The notes: generated by a model from the letters alone, not told the origin. Positions 49,560 to 58,843 are shown, numbered from the stretch's first letter. The stretch is 64,000 nucleotides of DNA from Sphingomonas aurantiaca (GCF_003050705.1 NZ_QAOG01000007.1:69995-133994); one strand, 5' to 3'. Program-made: numbers and translations.

Positions 49560-49660
49560 ACATGAAAAACCCGGCACGAGGCCGGGCTTTTCGGGACGCC
49601 TGCTAGGGCGGATGTGAGAACCCTCGCTTAGCTGGCTCCCTTTCATATTGCTACCCCAAA
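49560..49660 (-). ncRNA. Probable antisense (ctRNA-type) gene with terminator
   Basis: GCCCGGC-CTCGT-GCCGGGT followed by TTTTC on the minus strand (49592 to 49562) is a good intrinsic terminator pointing away from repC. Plasmids with repC normally encode a short antisense RNA just upstream that ends in such a hairpin and lowers RepC synthesis. The promoter would lie near 49650-49680 on the minus strand; CAATAT there is a weak -10. The stem may equally end a plus-strand transcript, though it then has only TTTT. Confidence 0.45.
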
Positions 49661-49725
49661 GCGCCGACCGTGGCGCCACGGAGTCGCTTTGTCTGCACGG
49701 ACTCCCCTCCCAGGGAGAACGAACA

Positions 49726-51060
49726 ATGGCTGCTGCCCAAAGCCCCGGCCGGGGACTACGCCGGTTTGACGAGCATGCCGCCAAGGCGACGAAGCTTGTC
49801 GACCAATTTTGCGGGCTCGATACCGGAATGGCACCTTCCAACGCGCTTGCGGCGCTCAAACGGGCGGCTCCCTATATGGGCGTCCCCCTGCGCGTGGTCT
49901 CCGTCATCGATCTTCTGTTTGCCTGGACGAAGCCGCAGGACTGGCAGGGTGGACAAATCCCTGTCGTTTGGCCGTCGAACGACCTGCTCGCGCAAAAGCT
50001 GGGCGTAACCGTCCGACAGGTTCAAAAGCTCTTGAATCAGGCACAGGCCTTCGGTCTTATCAGCTTTCGGGATAGTCCGAACGGTCATCGTGGTGGACGC
50101 CGCGGGGCCGACGGCTTCATCACGTGGGGCTACGGCATTGTGCTCGCTCCGATCGGCACCAGGCTTCAAGAATTTGCTGCCCGCGCGGCCAAGGGAGCCG
50201 CAGAGGACGCGGCACTGACAGTGCTCCGCAAGCGCCTTGCCGCTGCCCGCAGGAATATCAGGGCGCTGGCCCAAACGGCATTCGACGCCGATCTTCACGA
50301 TTTGAAGGCGGGTGACGATCTCGCGTTGGCGTTGATGGCCACCGACCAAATGCGCTGCGTCCGCGATGCTGGCCTTCTGACGGCTTGTGTGGAGCAGATC
50401 GAAGAGCGTGCGCGGCGTCTTGCCGGGGCTGTTTCGGCCAAGATTGTTGTCCAAATTACGGGTAGGGATCAGGATCATAGTTCATGCTGGGATGGGCCTG
50501 ACGACATCCACTCTACAACTACAAACCAACTCCAATCTGCTAAAGCAGATACCCGTAGAAGCTTGGCGCAAGAAAGTAGTGGAAATGGGGACGCCCTCCC
50601 CTCTCAACCTCAAACTGCCGTCGACGACGATCTGGAGAAACACGGTGTCGATCCGGAATTCATGATGACGATCGCGCCGGAGCTCTGTTCCGGTCTGCTC
50701 TACCGCAATGGATCGTGGGGCGAGGTGGTCGCCACCGCGGAGCGGCTTGCGGGACAGTCGGGGATCAGCAATCATGCTTTCAAGGAAGCCTGTCGCATCA
50801 TGGGCCAGCGAGGTGCCGCTGCCTCCGTCATCGCCACTATCCAGAAATACCGGCGCGGCGAGGTTCAGCGGCCCGGCGCGTATCTCCGCGGAATGAGCAG
50901 CAAGGCTGACAAGGGCGAATTGAACCTTGGGCGGACGCTCCACGGCCTCAAGGACCTGAGCCGCGCGGTCGCAATGCGGGGGATGTCCGATGGGACCGAT
51001 GCGACGCCGATCGGGAGTCTGATGTCGCGGCTGGTTTCCCAAGGAGCCGGACTAAGATGA
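49726..51060 (+). CDS. repC: Replication initiator RepC
   Basis: 444 residues from the ATG at 49726, with GGGAGAACGAACA upstream; the frame is open from 49648 without a better start. RP-C N-terminal HTH domain at about 20-150 (ALKRAAPYMGVPLRVVSVIDLLFAWTKPQDWQGGQIPVVWPSNDLLAQKLGVTVRQVQKLLNQAQAFGLISFRDS) and a C-terminal domain (FMMTIAPELCSGLLYRNGSWGEVV...AACRIMGQRGAAASVIATIQKYRR..PGAYLRGM). RepC opens the origin of repABC plasmids, which lies inside repC itself. The middle of this gene (50455-50600) is relatively AT-rich and has nested inverted repeats, ACGGGTA/TACCCGT and ATCTGC/GCAGAT. No repA or repB precedes it. Confidence 0.88.
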   Translation: MAAAQSPGRGLRRFDEHAAKATKLVDQFCGLDTGMAPSNALAALKRAAPYMGVPLRVVSVIDLLFAWTKPQDWQGGQIPVVWPSNDLLAQKLGVTVRQVQKLLNQAQAFGLISFRDSPNGHRGGRRGADGFITWGYGIVLAPIGTRLQEFAARAAKGAAEDAALTVLRKRLAAARRNIRALAQTAFDADLHDLKAGDDLALALMATDQMRCVRDAGLLTACVEQIEERARRLAGAVSAKIVVQITGRDQDHSSCWDGPDDIHSTTTNQLQSAKADTRRSLAQESSGNGDALPSQPQTAVDDDLEKHGVDPEFMMTIAPELCSGLLYRNGSWGEVVATAERLAGQSGISNHAFKEACRIMGQRGAAASVIATIQKYRRGEVQRPGAYLRGMSSKADKGELNLGRTLHGLKDLSRAVAMRGMSDGTDATPIGSLMSRLVSQGAGLR

Positions 51061-51130
51061 CGGGATATCGCCCTCTTTTCAAAGCGCTGGAGCTCGTACT
51101 GTACACCAGGTCTTTAAACGGCTTTCACGG

Positions 51131-51245
51131 CGTTACCGATAGCACGAGTCTAGTCCGGGTTTACGGTGGCCCGTACCTACTCAAATGCGAAACACACCCC
51201 GATTTACCGGCTAAATCGCTCCAAATCCTCGTGCTATCGATAACG
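51131..51245. repeat. Two further iterons in opposite orientation
   Basis: CGTTACCGATAGCACGAG at 51131-51148 and its inverted partner CTCGTGCTATCGATAACG at 51228-51245. The latter is the exact reverse complement of iteron 3 (49357). They lie 82 bp ahead of the RPA initiator gene, where a bound initiator could repress its own gene or pair with the upstream array. Confidence 0.85.
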
Positions 51246-51325
51246 CGGTCGCTTATCCGACTGCAGGTTTGCGGCCGATCCGCTATAAGCGGCCTTGCTA
51301 AGTGAAGCTGGTGGGAGCCCCGACG

Positions 51326-52228
51326 ATGGATTCGCGAGAAATCGCTCTCACTCAGGGTAAGCTGTTCGACTATCTCGACAGCCCGCTACACGGCAAAGTC
51401 CGTGGCGAGCAGAGCATCATGGACTTTCCACTATTCTCGTTAGCGAAGCGGCCTCAGATGGAGGCGATGACTTACGAGATGGATGGCGTCAAAATCGAGA
51501 TCAAGCCCAGTTCGAGCGGTATCGCGACGATGTGGGATAAAGAAGTCCTGATCTACGTCCTGTCGTTGATGGTGCAGCAAATCGGTCGGACCGGCGGTGA
51601 AGTACAGAACGTCTTCACCTTCAATGCACACGACTTCTTCCGTGCCACCGGCGTCGGACGTCCATCGAAGCGTGATTACGATCGCTTTATCGAAGCGCTC
51701 GGTCGTCTGCAGGGCACGCAGATCCGCACCAACATCAAAACTGGCACCGTGGGGACGAAGGGTTTCTTCTCCTGGTTCGCAGAAGCACAGGCAACCACTC
51801 GCGAGACGGCCAGCGGCGTCGATCAACTCATGCCGGTCCGCGTCCAACTCTGTGATTGGCTTGTCCGCGCGGTCTCGCGTGACAGTCGTATCTATGACTA
51901 TCACAACGATTATTTCCGTCTCGGCTCGATTGAACGACGCCTTTATGAATTGGCGCACTGTTATTGTCGTGATGAAGAATATGAGATGCCTTTGGAGATG
52001 CTGGGTGCGAAGATCGGCTCCACGTCGCCGCTTCGCACATTGAAAAGTCAGTTGAAGAAAATCGCAGCCGAGAATAAAATGCCGAGCTACTCAATTGAAG
52101 TGCGTGAAGTTGTTCCGGAGGTCCCTGCGCGGGATAAACTGGGACGACGGGTCGGGAAGCCAGAAACGGTAGTTGTAATGAGGCCTAAGGATCGGTCGAC
52201 AGGCGTTCGGGCCACGTTGGCCGCCTGA
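51326..52228 (+). CDS. RPA-family plasmid replication initiator
   Basis: 300 residues from the ATG at 51326, with GGGAG 8 bp upstream; a GTG at 51302 would add 8 residues. Family features: MDFPLFSLAKRPQMEAMTYEMDGVKIEIKPSSSGIATMWDKEVLIYVLSLMVQQ, AHDFFRATGVGRPSKRDYDRFIEALGRLQGTQIRTNI and RLGSIERRLYELAHCYCRDEEYEMPLEMLGAKIGSTSPLRTLKSQLKKI, the two-winged-helix plan of iteron-binding initiators. It probably binds the iterons on both sides of repC. A second, unrelated initiator in one replicon is unusual. Confidence 0.88.
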   Translation: MDSREIALTQGKLFDYLDSPLHGKVRGEQSIMDFPLFSLAKRPQMEAMTYEMDGVKIEIKPSSSGIATMWDKEVLIYVLSLMVQQIGRTGGEVQNVFTFNAHDFFRATGVGRPSKRDYDRFIEALGRLQGTQIRTNIKTGTVGTKGFFSWFAEAQATTRETASGVDQLMPVRVQLCDWLVRAVSRDSRIYDYHNDYFRLGSIERRLYELAHCYCRDEEYEMPLEMLGAKIGSTSPLRTLKSQLKKIAAENKMPSYSIEVREVVPEVPARDKLGRRVGKPETVVVMRPKDRSTGVRATLAA

Positions 52229-52340
52229 TATCGACCCATATGCCTGACATGCTGCGCGACTAGCGGCGGCCGACGCGGCGCGACCGACTTTGGAAGATGG
52301 CTTCGCGGTAGCGATGCTTCGTCGGGCCCAAGGCGTTCAG

Positions 52341-52385
52341 AGGAGAGGGAGCCTTCGGCTTGTTGATCCGGTGATGATCACCGGG
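52341..52385 (+). ncRNA. Two-hairpin leader A (radC-motif candidate)
   Basis: GGAGAGGGAGCCTTCGGCT (hairpin AGCC-TTC-GGCT) followed by CCGGTGA-TGA-TCACCGG (52368-52384), ending about 20 bp before the helicase start. The first hairpin is shared with leaders B and C; the second differs in sequence but keeps its stem. The published radC motif lies upstream of plasmid DNA-binding and antirestriction genes and has two hairpins, so it is the likely name, unverified. Confidence 0.6.
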
Positions 52386-52405
52386 CGACACAATGGAGGC
52401 CCTTG

Positions 52406-55400
52406 ATGCGCACCTCAGCCGCAGCTCTAGAACTCGATTTCACCGAACCGTCGATCACCGCTGCCAAGGCGGTCGCCGGCACGATCGCTGGACAAGGATC
52501 GCTGCAACGCGACACGCTGTTGTGGGTCATGGAGCAAGCCTATGGCGGATCCTCGGCCGACGGTCGCTGGTCGCTTCGCGACGCTTACGACATGCTCGAG
52601 CTCGCCGAGGTCATGTACCTGGCGAAGGCCGACCTGCCATCCACTCCGAGCGATTGCCTTGCCGCACTGACCGCGCTGGTCGCCGGCCTGCCCACGCATA
52701 CCGCCCGCAGCGAGGAGCAAATCGAGCTTCAGCAATTCTCGACCCCCGCCCCGATCGCCTACCTCGCTGCGCTTGCTGGCAGAATCGCCACCACGGATCT
52801 GGTTTTGGAACCGTCTGCCGGCACCGGCCTGCTCGCCGCCTTCGCGCAGCGCGCCGGTGCCCGCCTGGTTCTTAATGAGATCGATCCGGCCCGCGCCGAA
52901 ATGCTTGCGGCCGCCTTCCCGGGCGTCGCTGTCACGCGCCACGACGGGGAGCTGATCCACGATCTACTCGAACCAACGATCCGGCCCACGGCCGTCCTCA
53001 TCAATCCTCCCTTCTCGCGCAGCATCGGTCGCCACGCCGACCGCCAAGCAGCGTTCCGACATCTTCGCGCCGCCTTGATGCGTCTCGGCACCGGAGGCCG
53101 CTGCGCTGCCATCCTCCCCGATCGCGTCGATACGTCGAGCCGCGCCTGGGCGAAGGCGACCGAGGGCTGCACACTGACGCTGCACCTCGAACTGCCGGCG
53201 AACGCCTATGCGAAGCATGGCACCAGCCAGACGGTAAAGATCATGGTGCTGGAAAAGGGGACCGGCACGCCTGCCGAGCTGATCCGCTGCGCGACACTCG
53301 CCGATGCGCTCACGGCGATCGCCGCAAAGGCCGCTCCGCCTGTGTCCGCGCCTGTCGCGCGCGCCGCCTCGCTGCTCGCCCGCCCGAGCGGGCGCAGCTC
53401 GCTTCTTGGCGGCTTGGCGAACAAACCGCGCCTGAGCGCACCACCCGCAAAAGCCGCGCGGTCGCAGACCGCGACCCCGATCGACTACACCGTGTTCGCC
53501 GAGCCACTTCCAACCGGCGAGTCTGTCGGTGTGTACCTGCCTTATCGGCCGAGCCGCATCGCGATCGGCTGCGCATCAGCGCATCCGACAGCTCTGGTGG
53601 AATCGATCGCGATGGGATCGATCACCGCGCCGCGTCCGATCTATGTCCCCACGCTGCCGCACGCCGTCGTCGACGCGAAGACGCTCTCCGACGCGCAGCT
53701 CGAGACGCTGATCTATGCCGGAGACGCCTTCGAGCGCGACATCCCCGGACTGTTCAAACCCGTCGAGGAGGGGCTCTCGATCGCACCATCGGAGGATGGA
53801 CGCCCATACCGCACCGGCTTCTTCCTCGGTGACGGCACGGGCGCCGGCAAGGGCCGCCAGGTCGCCGCGATCATCCTCGACCACTGGCTGCGCGGACGCC
53901 GCAAGCACATCTGGATCTCCAAGACCGAGACGCTGCTCGAAGATGCGCGTCGCGACTGGACCTCTGTTGGCGGTCTCGCGCTCGACATCCAGCATCTCAA
54001 CCAGTGGAAGCTGGGCACCCCGATCGGCGCGGCCGAAGGCGTGCTGTTCCTCACCTATGCGACGCTGCGCTCCAACCGCGGCGACAAGGGTACCCGGCTC
54101 CAGCAGATCCTCGAATGGGTCGGCGACGATTATGACGGCATGATCGTGTTCGACGAGGCTCACGAGATGGCCGGTGTCGCAGGCGGCGAAGGCAGCTTCG
54201 GTACCAAGCAAGGCTCCGACCAGGGCATCGCCGGCGTCCGTCTCCAGAACCTCCTGCCGCGCGCCCGCGTCCTCTACGTGTCCGCGACCGGCGCATCCGA
54301 CGTCAACAATCTGGCCTATGCCGCGCGGCTTGGCCTGTGGGGTCCGGGCACGGCATTCGCCGATCGCCGGACCTTCGTCGACTCCCTGCGCCGGGGCGGG
54401 ATCGCCGCGCTGGAGCTTATCGCGCGCGACCTGAAAATGGAGGGGCTCTACGTCTCGCGGGCGCTGAGCTTCGCCGGTGTCGAGTACGACATCCTCGAAC
54501 ACAAGCTGACCGTCGACCAGATCGAGGTGTACGACGCCTACGCCGACGCCTGGGCGATCATCCACAGCAACCTTCGCGCCGCGCTCGACGCGACCCGCGT
54601 CACGGACAGCTTCTCGAACGACACCTACAACAGCGGCGCCAAGGCGGCCGCACTGTCGATCTTCGAGTCCACCAAACAGCGGTTCTTCTGCCAACTCCTG
54701 ATCGGCATGAAGCTGCCCTCGCTCGTTCCCGCGATCCGGGCCGATCTCGCCCGCGGCGAGAGCGTCGTCATTCAACTCGTCTCGACGTCCGAGGCGATGC
54801 TCAACCGGGCGCTGGCGGCTCTTTCGGTCGAGGAACGCGCCAATCTCGACATTGAACTTTCGCCGAGGGAGTTTCTCATGTCGTACCTCACGGCCGCCTT
54901 CCCGGTCCGACAGATGAAGACTTTTGTCGACGAGACCGGCAAAACGCGTTCCGAACCGATGTCGGACGAGGACGGCCGCCCCGTCTTCGCCCGAGAGGCG
55001 CTTGAGATGCGCGACAATCTCCTCGAGCAGCTCTGCGCGCTGCCCATTGTCGGGTCCGCGCTCGACCATATCATCGGGCATTTCGGCACCGATGCGGTCG
55101 CCGAGGTCACGGGGCGTAGCCGTCGCGTCATCATGGACGCGCACGGTCGCCAGCGCGTCGAAAGCCGCTCGCCCCGTACCAACTTAGCCGAAACCGACGC
55201 CTTCATGCGGGGGCAGAAGAAGATCCTGATCTTCTCCGACGCTGGCGGCACCGGCCGCAGCTATCATGCGAGCCTTACGTGCGAGAACCAGTCGCGTCGC
55301 AACCACTATCTCCTCGAGCCGGGCTGGCGCGCCGACGCCGCCATCCAGGGGCTCGGTCGCACCCACCGCACGCACCAGGCGACCGCACCGCTGTTCCGGC

Positions 55401-56626
55401 CGGTGTCGACCGACTGCCGGGGCGAACGGCGCTTCATCTCGACGATCGCACGCCGGCTCGACAGCCTGGGCGCGCTCACCCGAGGCCAGCGTCAGACCGG
55501 CGGTCAGGGCCTGTTCGACCCGCGCGACAATCTCGAAAGCGATTATGCCAAGGAGTCGTTGGAACAGTGGTTTCGCCTGCTCGCCAATGGCAAGCTGCGC
55601 TCGACCACGCTCGACGAGTTCCAGAAGCTGACCGGCCTCGAGCTGGAGGGCGAAGGTGGCGGGCTCAAGGAAGAGATGCCCCCGATCCAGCGTTGGCTCA
55701 ACCGCATCCTAGCGCTGCGCATTGCCATGCAGAACGCGATCTTCGACGAGTATCTCGGGCTGATCGAGGCGCGGATCGAGGCGGCCAAGGAGGCCGGCAC
55801 GCTCGATCTCGGGGTCGAGAGCATCAACGCCGAGCGCATCACGATCCTCGATCGCACCGTCATCCGGCGTGACCAGACCAGCGGCGCCGAGACCGAGATC
55901 CTCCGGTTGGAGACCGAGGAACGCTACAAGCCGCTCGCGCTCGATCGCGCTTTGCGAACCTTAAGCGACGACGCCCGCCCGATCGTCAACCGCAAGTCGG
56001 GCAAGGCCGCGATCCGGTGCAGCACCTACTCGCTCACCGACGACGATGGCGAGATCGTGCGCCGCTACGAGCTTGTCCGCCCGACGCGCACCGAACGGAT
56101 GCGGCAAGATCTTCTCCTAGAGACGATGTGGGAGGATGCGACCGAGGCGGAGTTTTCCGCGCTCTGGCAGGCCGAGGTCGAGGAGATGTCGAGCAAGACC
56201 CGCACCAACACGCTCTACCTCGTCACCGGCCTGCTCCTGCCGGTCTGGGACCGCCTACCCGACGATCACGTCCAGGTCTGGCGTCTCAACACCGATGACG
56301 GCCAGTCTTTCCTCGGCCGCATCGTCCCTGCGCCGCTCGTGATCAAGCTCGCGGACGCCTTCGGCATTGCCGCCGCCATCAAGGTGTCGGGTGCCGAGAC
56401 CGCCAAGCATGTCATGGGCACGGCTGAGATCACCGCGCTCGGTGCGTACCGGCTGAAGCGAAGCCTGGTCGCCGGCCAGCAGCGCCTCGAACTGCTCGAC
56501 TGGCCGCACACGCGGTTGCCGGAGCTGAAGGCAGCCGGATGCTTCACCGAGATCATCCAGCACAAGACGCGGATGTTCGTGCCCGTCGCGACCGCTGCGG
56601 TCGTGATCGACCGTATCACCGCCTGA
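52406..56626 (+). CDS. Strawberry-notch-type helicase with N-terminal methyltransferase-like domain
   Basis: 1406 residues; GGAGG 7 bp before the ATG at 52406 (TTG three bases upstream is also possible). Residues ~130-210 look like an adenine methyltransferase: LVLEPSAGTGLLAAFAQ (SAM motif) and VLINPPFSRSIG with NPPF. A linker leads to a helicase core: Walker A GDGTGAGKGRQVAA at about 474, DEAH at about 581 (VFDEAHEMAGVAGGEGS), then conserved TGRSYHASL and QGLGRTHRTHQATAP near 950-990. The last 350 residues are the strawberry-notch C-domain. On sphingomonad plasmids this gene sits with parB and ardC. A role in establishment or DNA protection is inference. Confidence 0.88.
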   Translation: MRTSAAALELDFTEPSITAAKAVAGTIAGQGSLQRDTLLWVMEQAYGGSSADGRWSLRDAYDMLELAEVMYLAKADLPSTPSDCLAALTALVAGLPTHTARSEEQIELQQFSTPAPIAYLAALAGRIATTDLVLEPSAGTGLLAAFAQRAGARLVLNEIDPARAEMLAAAFPGVAVTRHDGELIHDLLEPTIRPTAVLINPPFSRSIGRHADRQAAFRHLRAALMRLGTGGRCAAILPDRVDTSSRAWAKATEGCTLTLHLELPANAYAKHGTSQTVKIMVLEKGTGTPAELIRCATLADALTAIAAKAAPPVSAPVARAASLLARPSGRSSLLGGLANKPRLSAPPAKAARSQTATPIDYTVFAEPLPTGESVGVYLPYRPSRIAIGCASAHPTALVESIAMGSITAPRPIYVPTLPHAVVDAKTLSDAQLETLIYAGDAFERDIPGLFKPVEEGLSIAPSEDGRPYRTGFFLGDGTGAGKGRQVAAIILDHWLRGRRKHIWISKTETLLEDARRDWTSVGGLALDIQHLNQWKLGTPIGAAEGVLFLTYATLRSNRGDKGTRLQQILEWVGDDYDGMIVFDEAHEMAGVAGGEGSFGTKQGSDQGIAGVRLQNLLPRARVLYVSATGASDVNNLAYAARLGLWGPGTAFADRRTFVDSLRRGGIAALELIARDLKMEGLYVSRALSFAGVEYDILEHKLTVDQIEVYDAYADAWAIIHSNLRAALDATRVTDSFSNDTYNSGAKAAALSIFESTKQRFFCQLLIGMKLPSLVPAIRADLARGESVVIQLVSTSEAMLNRALAALSVEERANLDIELSPREFLMSYLTAAFPVRQMKTFVDETGKTRSEPMSDEDGRPVFAREALEMRDNLLEQLCALPIVGSALDHIIGHFGTDAVAEVTGRSRRVIMDAHGRQRVESRSPRTNLAETDAFMRGQKKILIFSDAGGTGRSYHASLTCENQSRRNHYLLEPGWRADAAIQGLGRTHRTHQATAPLFRPVSTDCRGERRFISTIARRLDSLGALTRGQRQTGGQGLFDPRDNLESDYAKESLEQWFRLLANGKLRSTTLDEFQKLTGLELEGEGGGLKEEMPPIQRWLNRILALRIAMQNAIFDEYLGLIEARIEAAKEAGTLDLGVESINAERITILDRTVIRRDQTSGAETEILRLETEERYKPLALDRALRTLSDDARPIVNRKSGKAAIRCSTYSLTDDDGEIVRRYELVRPTRTERMRQDLLLETMWEDATEAEFSALWQAEVEEMSSKTRTNTLYLVTGLLLPVWDRLPDDHVQVWRLNTDDGQSFLGRIVPAPLVIKLADAFGIAAAIKVSGAETAKHVMGTAEITALGAYRLKRSLVAGQQRLELLDWPHTRLPELKAAGCFTEIIQHKTRMFVPVATAAVVIDRITA

Positions 56627-56662
56627 CACGACACGAGGCTCTCTTCCGGTGTCCCGAAAGGG

Positions 56663-56715
56663 AGGGGAGGGAGCCTTCGGCTTTGTGAGCTTGGAGGACC
56701 AGGCTCGCGTGACCG
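56663..56715 (+). ncRNA. Two-hairpin leader B (radC-motif candidate)
   Basis: AGGGAGCCTTCGGCT (first hairpin) then GAGCTTGG-AGGA-CCAGGCTC, an eight-pair stem with one G-U and a GNRA-like loop (AGGA). It precedes the ParB gene by about 40 bp. See A and C. Confidence 0.6.
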
Positions 56716-56752
56716 CGGGACGCGGCGCGCCATTTCCAAACGGAGACGACCG

Positions 56753-58816
56753 ATGATCCAGTCCGTGAAGGTCAAGAACCTGACGCTGTCGAAGGACAAT
56801 GTGCGCAAATCCAACCGTGACGAGAGGGTAGACACCCTCGCCGCGAATATCGCAAGCCAAGGGTTGTTGCAGAACCTGATCGTTACCCCTCTCAAGAAGG
56901 CGGGTACGTTTACGGTGAAGGCGGGTGGTCGCCGCTTGCGCGCGCTCCAGCTTCTGATCCAGCAGGGCACCCTCCCCGCTGATCACACCGTGCCCGTCCT
57001 CGTGCTGAGCGACGACGATAACGCGATCGAGGCGAGCCTCGCCGAGAACTTCCAGCGCGTGCCGATGAACCCGGCGGACGAATGCGCCGCGTTCAACTTC
57101 CTGATCCAGAAGGGCATGACCGCCGAGGACGTCGCCAAGCGTCAGGGCGTGACCACCCGCTTCGTCGAGCAACGCGTGCGCCTTGCCGAGTTGGCCCCGT
57201 GCGTCTTCGAAGCGCTCGCCGCAGGCGAGATCACGCTCGGTGTCGCGCAGGCATACGCCGTCACCACCGACGTCGACCGCCAGACGCGCGTCTTCGCCCA
57301 GATGAAGACCTCCTACTACGGCGACAACCCCGACAACATCCGTCGCGCCATCCTCAACGGCACCGTCAAGGCGAACGACGCCAAGGCGCGCTTCGTCGGT
57401 CGCGACGCCTATGTCGCCGCTGGCGGTCGCATCGAAGGCGACCTGTTCGCGACCGAGGGCGACGAGAACTGGATCGACGTCGACCTGATCGAGACGCTTG
57501 CCGCCTCGAAGCTGGAAGCCGCAGCGGCCGAACTGGCGCAGGCCGAGGGCCTCGCGTTCGTCACGCCGATCGCGGCGACGCACGTTCCCTACGACCTCGA
57601 GCGCCAGCTTCACGAGTATCACGCTCCCGCCCGCGCCCTCACCGAGGACGAGACCGCGCGTGTCGAGGTTCTGTCGGCCGAGAACGACGCGCTGATCGAC
57701 CAGCTCGAGCAGGAACTGCCCGAGGGCAGCGCCGAAGCCGAGGCGGCGAACGCGCGTATCGAGGCGATCGAGCGCGAGCTGGAGACGATCGAGGACGCCC
57801 GGCACGAGATCGATCCAGCGCTGAAGGCGCAGATCGGGACGTTCGTCTATATCGGGGGCGATGGCGAACCCCGCGTCCACACCCGCCTCTTCAGCGAAAA
57901 GCCGGTCGTGGATCCGAACGCCCCGCCCAAGGAGTCGGGCGGCGCGACCGGGGACGGCGATGCCGGCGACGCCGAACAGGGTCCGAAGCTCAGCGCCACG
58001 CTGATCGATGAACTGGCGACGCAGCGCCGCCAGATCCTCGTTGCCCACGTCGCCAGCGACCCGGGACTCGCACTCGACCTGGCCATCTTCCTGATGGCGC
58101 AGAACGTGGTGTTCGAGCAGGCGCACATCCCCAACCACTCGACCCTGAAGTCGAGCGCCGCGGGCTTCCCGATCTTCGGGTTCCGCGACGAGGGATCGAT
58201 GGCGTCGCAGACGATCGACGACCAGCGCCAGCGGCTCGACACGAGCTGGGCGGGTCTGCCGACCATGACCGCCCGCTTCGACGCCTTCCGCGCGCTCGAC
58301 GACGAGGCCCGGGGCGCTTGGGTTGCATACTCGATAGCACGAACTCTCGAACCGACGCTCAACGTCGCCGAGGGCTATCGGAGCAACGGCTTCCACGACC
58401 ATCTCGGTCGCCTCCTCGACATCCAGGTCGAGAATTGGTGGCGCCCGACGGCCGAGAACTTCTTCGGCCGGGTCAAGAAGACCGTCATGCTCGACGCGCT
58501 CGAGGAGATTGGAGGCCCGATCCTGCGCGGCCGCTACAAGGACGCCAAGAAGGGCGACCTTGCCGGCACCTGTGCTTCGCTGTGCAACGGCCAGGGCATC
58601 GTCGAAGCCGAGATCCGCGAGAAGGCGACGGCCTGGTTGCCGGAAGCCATGCGCTTCGAGGGACAAGAGAAGGAGGCACGCACGCCGCTGCGCTCGAGCT
58701 TCGCCGATGACGAGACCGGGACCGATCCGGACGAGGACGAGGATACCGACCGCGACACCGGTGACGACGCAGTGATCGATCACGAGGAAGAGCAGGATTT
58801 CAGCCAAGCGGCCTGA
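56753..58816 (+). CDS. ParB-like DNA-binding protein
   Basis: 687 residues, longer than chromosomal ParB (about 300). The N-terminal ParB/sulfiredoxin-type domain is at about 5-100: LTLSKDNVRKSNRDERVDTLAANIASQGLLQNLIVTP.., AGGRRLRALQLL, and ALAENFQRVPMNPADECAAFNFLIQKG with ENxQR. HTH at about 125-165 (TAEDVAKRQGVTTRFVEQRVRLAELAPCVFEALAAGEITLGVAQAYAV). The C-terminal half has coiled-coil-like Glu-rich helices and a very acidic tail (DEDEDTDRD..). No partner ParA gene is visible nearby, so a role in partition is uncertain. A terminator follows at 58844. Confidence 0.85.
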   Translation: MIQSVKVKNLTLSKDNVRKSNRDERVDTLAANIASQGLLQNLIVTPLKKAGTFTVKAGGRRLRALQLLIQQGTLPADHTVPVLVLSDDDNAIEASLAENFQRVPMNPADECAAFNFLIQKGMTAEDVAKRQGVTTRFVEQRVRLAELAPCVFEALAAGEITLGVAQAYAVTTDVDRQTRVFAQMKTSYYGDNPDNIRRAILNGTVKANDAKARFVGRDAYVAAGGRIEGDLFATEGDENWIDVDLIETLAASKLEAAAAELAQAEGLAFVTPIAATHVPYDLERQLHEYHAPARALTEDETARVEVLSAENDALIDQLEQELPEGSAEAEAANARIEAIERELETIEDARHEIDPALKAQIGTFVYIGGDGEPRVHTRLFSEKPVVDPNAPPKESGGATGDGDAGDAEQGPKLSATLIDELATQRRQILVAHVASDPGLALDLAIFLMAQNVVFEQAHIPNHSTLKSSAAGFPIFGFRDEGSMASQTIDDQRQRLDTSWAGLPTMTARFDAFRALDDEARGAWVAYSIARTLEPTLNVAEGYRSNGFHDHLGRLLDIQVENWWRPTAENFFGRVKKTVMLDALEEIGGPILRGRYKDAKKGDLAGTCASLCNGQGIVEAEIREKATAWLPEAMRFEGQEKEARTPLRSSFADDETGTDPDEDEDTDRDTGDDAVIDHEEEQDFSQAA
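58331..58342 (+). repeat. Iteron core inside the ParB gene
   Basis: TCGATAGCACGA matches the last 12 bases of iteron 3 exactly, here within codons GCA-TAC-TCG-ATA-GCA-CGA. ATA is rare among the codons of this GC-rich gene, so conservation for DNA function is possible. A 12-bp match to a repeat in 64 kb can also be chance. Confidence 0.3.
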
Positions 58817-58843
58817 CGCCGGCTTGCACATTTCAAGGCACCT

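Noticed and set aside
53576..55144. 522-codon minus-strand ORF
   Set aside because: Lies wholly antisense to the helicase core whose Walker and DEAH motifs are clear.
56255..58831. 858-codon minus-strand ORF
   Set aside because: Antisense shadow of the ParB-like gene and the end of the helicase gene, Val/Arg/Asp-rich, no family likeness.
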